A stretch of 64,000 nt of DNA from Heracleum sosnowskyi (lineage: Eukaryota; Streptophyta; Magnoliopsida; Apiales; Apiaceae): positions 73,271,564 to 73,335,563 of the forward strand of contig CM061245.1 in assembly GCA_030848705.1 (NCBI GenBank). Direction: 5' to 3'. The position numbers and the translations under genes are program-made. Within the stretch, counting starts at the first letter, position 1; every line of letters begins with the position of its first letter. Positions 60,633-64,000 of this stretch are shown here, piece by piece. The notes under the pieces are model-generated. The model was not told the DNA's origin. It saw nothing but the letters and a program-made list of their open reading frames with translations, and made no database searches.

Positions 60633-62585
60633 ATGTCAACCAAAAAAACTTTTGCTTTGTCAAGCCTCAAAAAAGGAAAAACAGAATGCAAGATCAAAGT
60701 TAAAGTTATAAGGCTATGGAGAGGTGCAACTCTAACAGGAGTGCCGTTCAAAGCTTTCAATCTCCTTCTCATTGACGAACAGGTTTCTAAATCTATTCGT
60801 TACATACCAAAATTTCAATATATGCGAAAAATAGAGGTTTGATTTATAAGTAAAAACTATCAGGAAAACAAGATGCATGCTTTCATACCCGGCAACTGTG
60901 CCGATCAACATGAATACAAATTATGTGTGGGGAAACTATACATCATCGCAAACTTTACGGTTCAACCATACAAACAAGAAGACAAGTTCAGACCAGTTCT
61001 TAATGATAACCAAATCATTTTATCAAACGAGACTAAAATTAGAGACATAGAAGACAAGGGAATACCCTTCCCTAATGATGTATTTGACTTCTATGATCAT
61101 AATGAACTGGAAAAGCCACAAAACAACAATATGTACTTAGTTGGTATGTACCCTCTCCATGAACTTCTTGTACTTAATTAACAATATTTAAATAGTAAGA
61201 GACACATAAACGTTTTAATATGACTTTGCTTAGATATTGTGGGTATAATCCAAAATCGTGAAAGCATCACCCTAAGAGATTTAGTTAACAGGAGTGGAGA
61301 AAACCAGTCACAATCAAAATTCACAATTACAGATGGAAGGTATATAGTATTTAACTTCTGAATTGAAGAAAAATTTAAAACTTTACATTGATACTGATAT
61401 TAATACAAATGTTACAAGTTCAAATGTAAATGTTACTTTCTGGGATACTCTGGCCACAAAATTCTACAAAGCTCTGATAAAAGAAGAGGAGGAAACAGTT
61501 ATTATTATTTTGACAAGTTGCAAAGTTGGAAGTTGGAATGGTAACTACAAATTTCCAGATGATGTTTTCATAAAAAATAACACCAAACTATGTTCCAAAC
61601 TAACTCATTTTTTTCATGCAGATGAACTGGATATTTCCGATGTTGGGGCTACTATGTTCTACCTCAATTACAACCATCGTAGTGTGAAGGAAGGAGATAA
61701 GGCAAACGGTTAAAGTAATCTCTCGAATAAAAAATAATACTTTTATTATGCAAACAATTCAAATGCAGGTTAGAAATGCCAAACTATTCAAAACAAATAT
61801 TAGCAACACAACGAAGGAAGAAAATAGAACTGATGAAAATTACAGATATTATGAATCTGGGGAAAGATTACATTCAGGTTAAAATACATTTTCTACAGTA
61901 CTCAAAGTTGAAGAAACGTGGTATAAGTAATTACATTTTTTGAAATTTCACAGGCACAAGTTATTATCCATGCCAACATCAAGTCTGTGGACGAGACAAG
62001 ACTTTGGTTTTTCAACATCTGCACCGGATGCAAGGGAAAAATTGAAATGAAAGAAAAAAACTTTATCTGCGAAAAATGCAATAGAAGAATACCTCAACCG
62101 GAGAAAAAGTATAGACATATTTACAATAGAAAGAATACCTCTTTCTAACTAATGTTCCACTATTCATATACATAACAGTAATTGTACAAATATACAGGTT
62201 CCAATTGGCTATTGTGGCTTCTGACGAAACAGCTGAAATGGAAATTTCCTTAGGAGATCGTGAAGTTCGTACTCTAATTGGACAAAGAGCACATACAGGC
62301 CTGAAAGAGGTATTCCCTTAAAATTGTTTCATACTATATTAAAGTAATATACTAACTCCTGATTTCAAATACCAGAATAAAAACAAAATTACGTTCCCAA
62401 AGATTCTACAAACATTGACAAAGAAGAATGTAACAATACAACTACTCATCAAGGAAGATAATGTTCTTAACAAAGCACCAATGTACTGGGCCTCAAATAT
62501 TTGCAATGGATTCTACATACCAGAGGATGACACAACTCAAACAACACAAACAATGCAACAGACAACATCTCAAGTAAGTCAATAA
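60633..62585 (+). CDS. RPA1-like (replication protein A large subunit) gene 2
   Basis: Exons seen: 60633-60782, 60864-61143, 61234-61340, from about 61399 onward (one or two exons), about 61770-61879, 61954-62108, about 62199-62309, and about 62376-62585 with TAA at 62583. Motifs: OB fold (KIKVKVIRLWRGA, FNLLLIDEQ, HAFIPGNC), second OB fold (DIVGIIQNRESI, ITDG, VNVTFWDTLATKFYKAL, TMFYLNYNH), and a C-terminal OB fold with zinc finger (CTGC x12 CEKC). The Gln/Thr-rich tail ends the protein. Exon 2 is 280 bases, the same as gene 1 exon 2 without its MITE, so the two are tandem paralogues. Exon 3 has one extra T (TTT near 61320) that breaks the frame as written, and the join near 61712-61770 is also out of phase. 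Confidence 0.75.
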
Positions 62586-63760
62586 AACGTAGTATTATTT
62601 CATTTCAAGTCATTTTAGAAACGAAAATTAATCGCACGTTTGTGTAACAACCATCATCATCAACACACCACATTGAGGTGTATAATGTTTTCAATATTAC
62701 TGAATGTAGTTCGTTGATTTTACATTTACACCCTTGTCATTATTAAATGTGATGTCTTATTAAGATTGCTGATTACGAGGTATGGTAGTTTAGGTTGACT
62801 ATTGAATGTAATATTAAGTTTATTTTACCCTAAGTAATAAGTTTATCAAATTTGACAGAAATCTCTACAATTTCAATCTGAAATATGTAAACCACGTCTT
62901 TAAATAGTTAATATCATAATTAGTATAATTATTAGTCACTAAAATTCTTCAACTTTCACTCATATTATTAATTTGAGTTATTAGCTAAAAAGTTCATTTT
63001 TTTTATTTAATCTTTTATGATTATGTTATCTAATATAATAGCATAACCAATTTTTTTAATTATGAAAATTCGTACGTTTATCTAGTCATCTTTAAATTTC
63101 AATATATTAATTATACAATATATAGCTAAAAAGTATAACAAAAATATAAGTATTTTGTAATTTAATTTTTTATATTATTTACTAATATCACTATAATTTT
63201 ACATCTTTCAAGTGTTATCACCAACTTCTTTTTCCCAGTAATTTTAAACAAAAATACATATGTTTTGTAGGTTATGGACCGTATGTTAAGTGTCATATGG
63301 TGTTTTGCAAACATAATAGCACATTAATATTTAATAATTCTAAAAATATTGTCATTAAATATTTTTTTTGGTGAAATGAAAATATGATTTAATTATTTGT
63401 TTCTATTCAAAGAAAACTAATTATTTTTTATTTCAATTCTTCATATGTATAAATTTATCATTTTTAATTGTTATTTTAGTTGTTATTATATTTTTGCATA
63501 AGATTTCGTATTTTTCTAATTTTAAAATTATTGAATTTTGTATTATTTAACTCAATACCTTAGTCATACTATATATTATTAATTTCTACATTTTTCAAGA
63601 TAAATTGTAAAATAATATCCATAAATCTTATTCATAATTTTTGAAATTTTGGAGTAATTTAACAATTTCTTTAGTTTCTATTGAATATTATTTGAAGTAT
63701 AATTATTTATACTATTTGTAAATGATAAATTTGCCCTGACGACCAAAGCATCTTAACCCT
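62586..63760. other. Very AT-rich region between RPA1-like gene 2 and plastid insert
   Basis: No gene, RNA or clear transposon end is seen. Long A and T runs dominate from about 62930 to 63720. Confidence 0.45.
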
Positions 63761-64000
63761 CGAAAAAGGATGTTATCCAAGCGCATTTCAAGTAATTGGA
63801 GTAAAACTTGAGTTGTTGACCCCTTGGCTTTGCCAGCGATACGAACGTATTTAAGTAATTGTCGTTCTGTAAGACCATAATGAAAACACAACTTTTATTT
63901 TTCTTCTAAACAAATACGATATTGAGATTTTTTACTGTATTTTTTTGAAACGAGGTCCCCGATAACGCGACATAAAGACTCCTTATTCTTATTTATATTT
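63761..64000 (-). pseudogene. rps4: Nuclear plastid DNA: decayed rps4 fragment
   Basis: From the ATG at 63973 the minus strand reads MSRYRGPRFKKI, the N-terminus of plastid ribosomal protein S4. It then skips about 25-30 residues to KKSQYR-like sequence and continues through FHYGLTERQLLKYVRIAGKAKGS and LLQLLEMRLDNILFR before homology stops at 63761. Two Gln/Arg positions are changed by C-to-T type mutations, including a stop. Bases 63974-64000 look like the plastid rps4 leader. The insert continues past the window edge. It cannot make functional S4. Confidence 0.88.

Overview
This is nuclear DNA of a higher plant, probably a eudicot. The evidence is spliced genes with GT-AG introns, plant-specific families (an expansin-like B gene, the SUA/RBM5-type splicing factor, a REM-type B3 gene, plant-type RPA1 paralogues), many Copia LTR retrotransposons, MITEs and a nuclear copy of plastid rps4. 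I could not identify the species.

Layout. 1-2.05 kb: a probable Ty3/gypsy-type LTR and a MITE-like repeat. 3.3-4.6 kb (+): an apparently intact five-exon EXLB gene. 5.3-13.7 kb: LINE remnants split by a young, apparently intact Copia element (5456-12805, minus strand, 5-bp target duplication). 15.3-22.5 kb (-): the SUA homologue in 15 coding exons, with a 5'UTR intron reaching about 24.16 kb; one extra base in a T run at the end of coding exon 2 breaks the frame as written. 24.8-53.2 kb: a dense graveyard of Copia elements, mostly minus strand and SIRE-like (named here A, B, C, solo LTR D and element E), cut into one another and missing their other halves, plus one Copia pseudogene on the plus strand. 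53.3-54.9 kb (-): a REM-like B3 gene and a broken second B3 unit. 56.2-56.7 kb: a solo LTR. 57.3-62.6 kb (+): two tandem RPA1-like genes; the first has a Tc1/mariner-type MITE inside a coding exon. 63.76-64 kb (-): decayed plastid rps4.

The host genes are unrelated to one another and form no pathway. The most unusual signal lies in the SIRE-like elements. Short motifs (TATCCGTAGA in A, B and D; AAACTATCGA in C) are repeated many times in LTRs and 3' non-coding DNA, and for A and B also inside gag and pol coding sequence. In addition, the last ~40 bases of these LTRs can form a hairpin whose loop is a C tract (up to 18 C) and whose stem sequence changes between copies while staying largely paired.

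Limits: exon borders were read by eye from splice consensus and protein-family memory; lineage names for the elements are inference; no alignment or database search was run.
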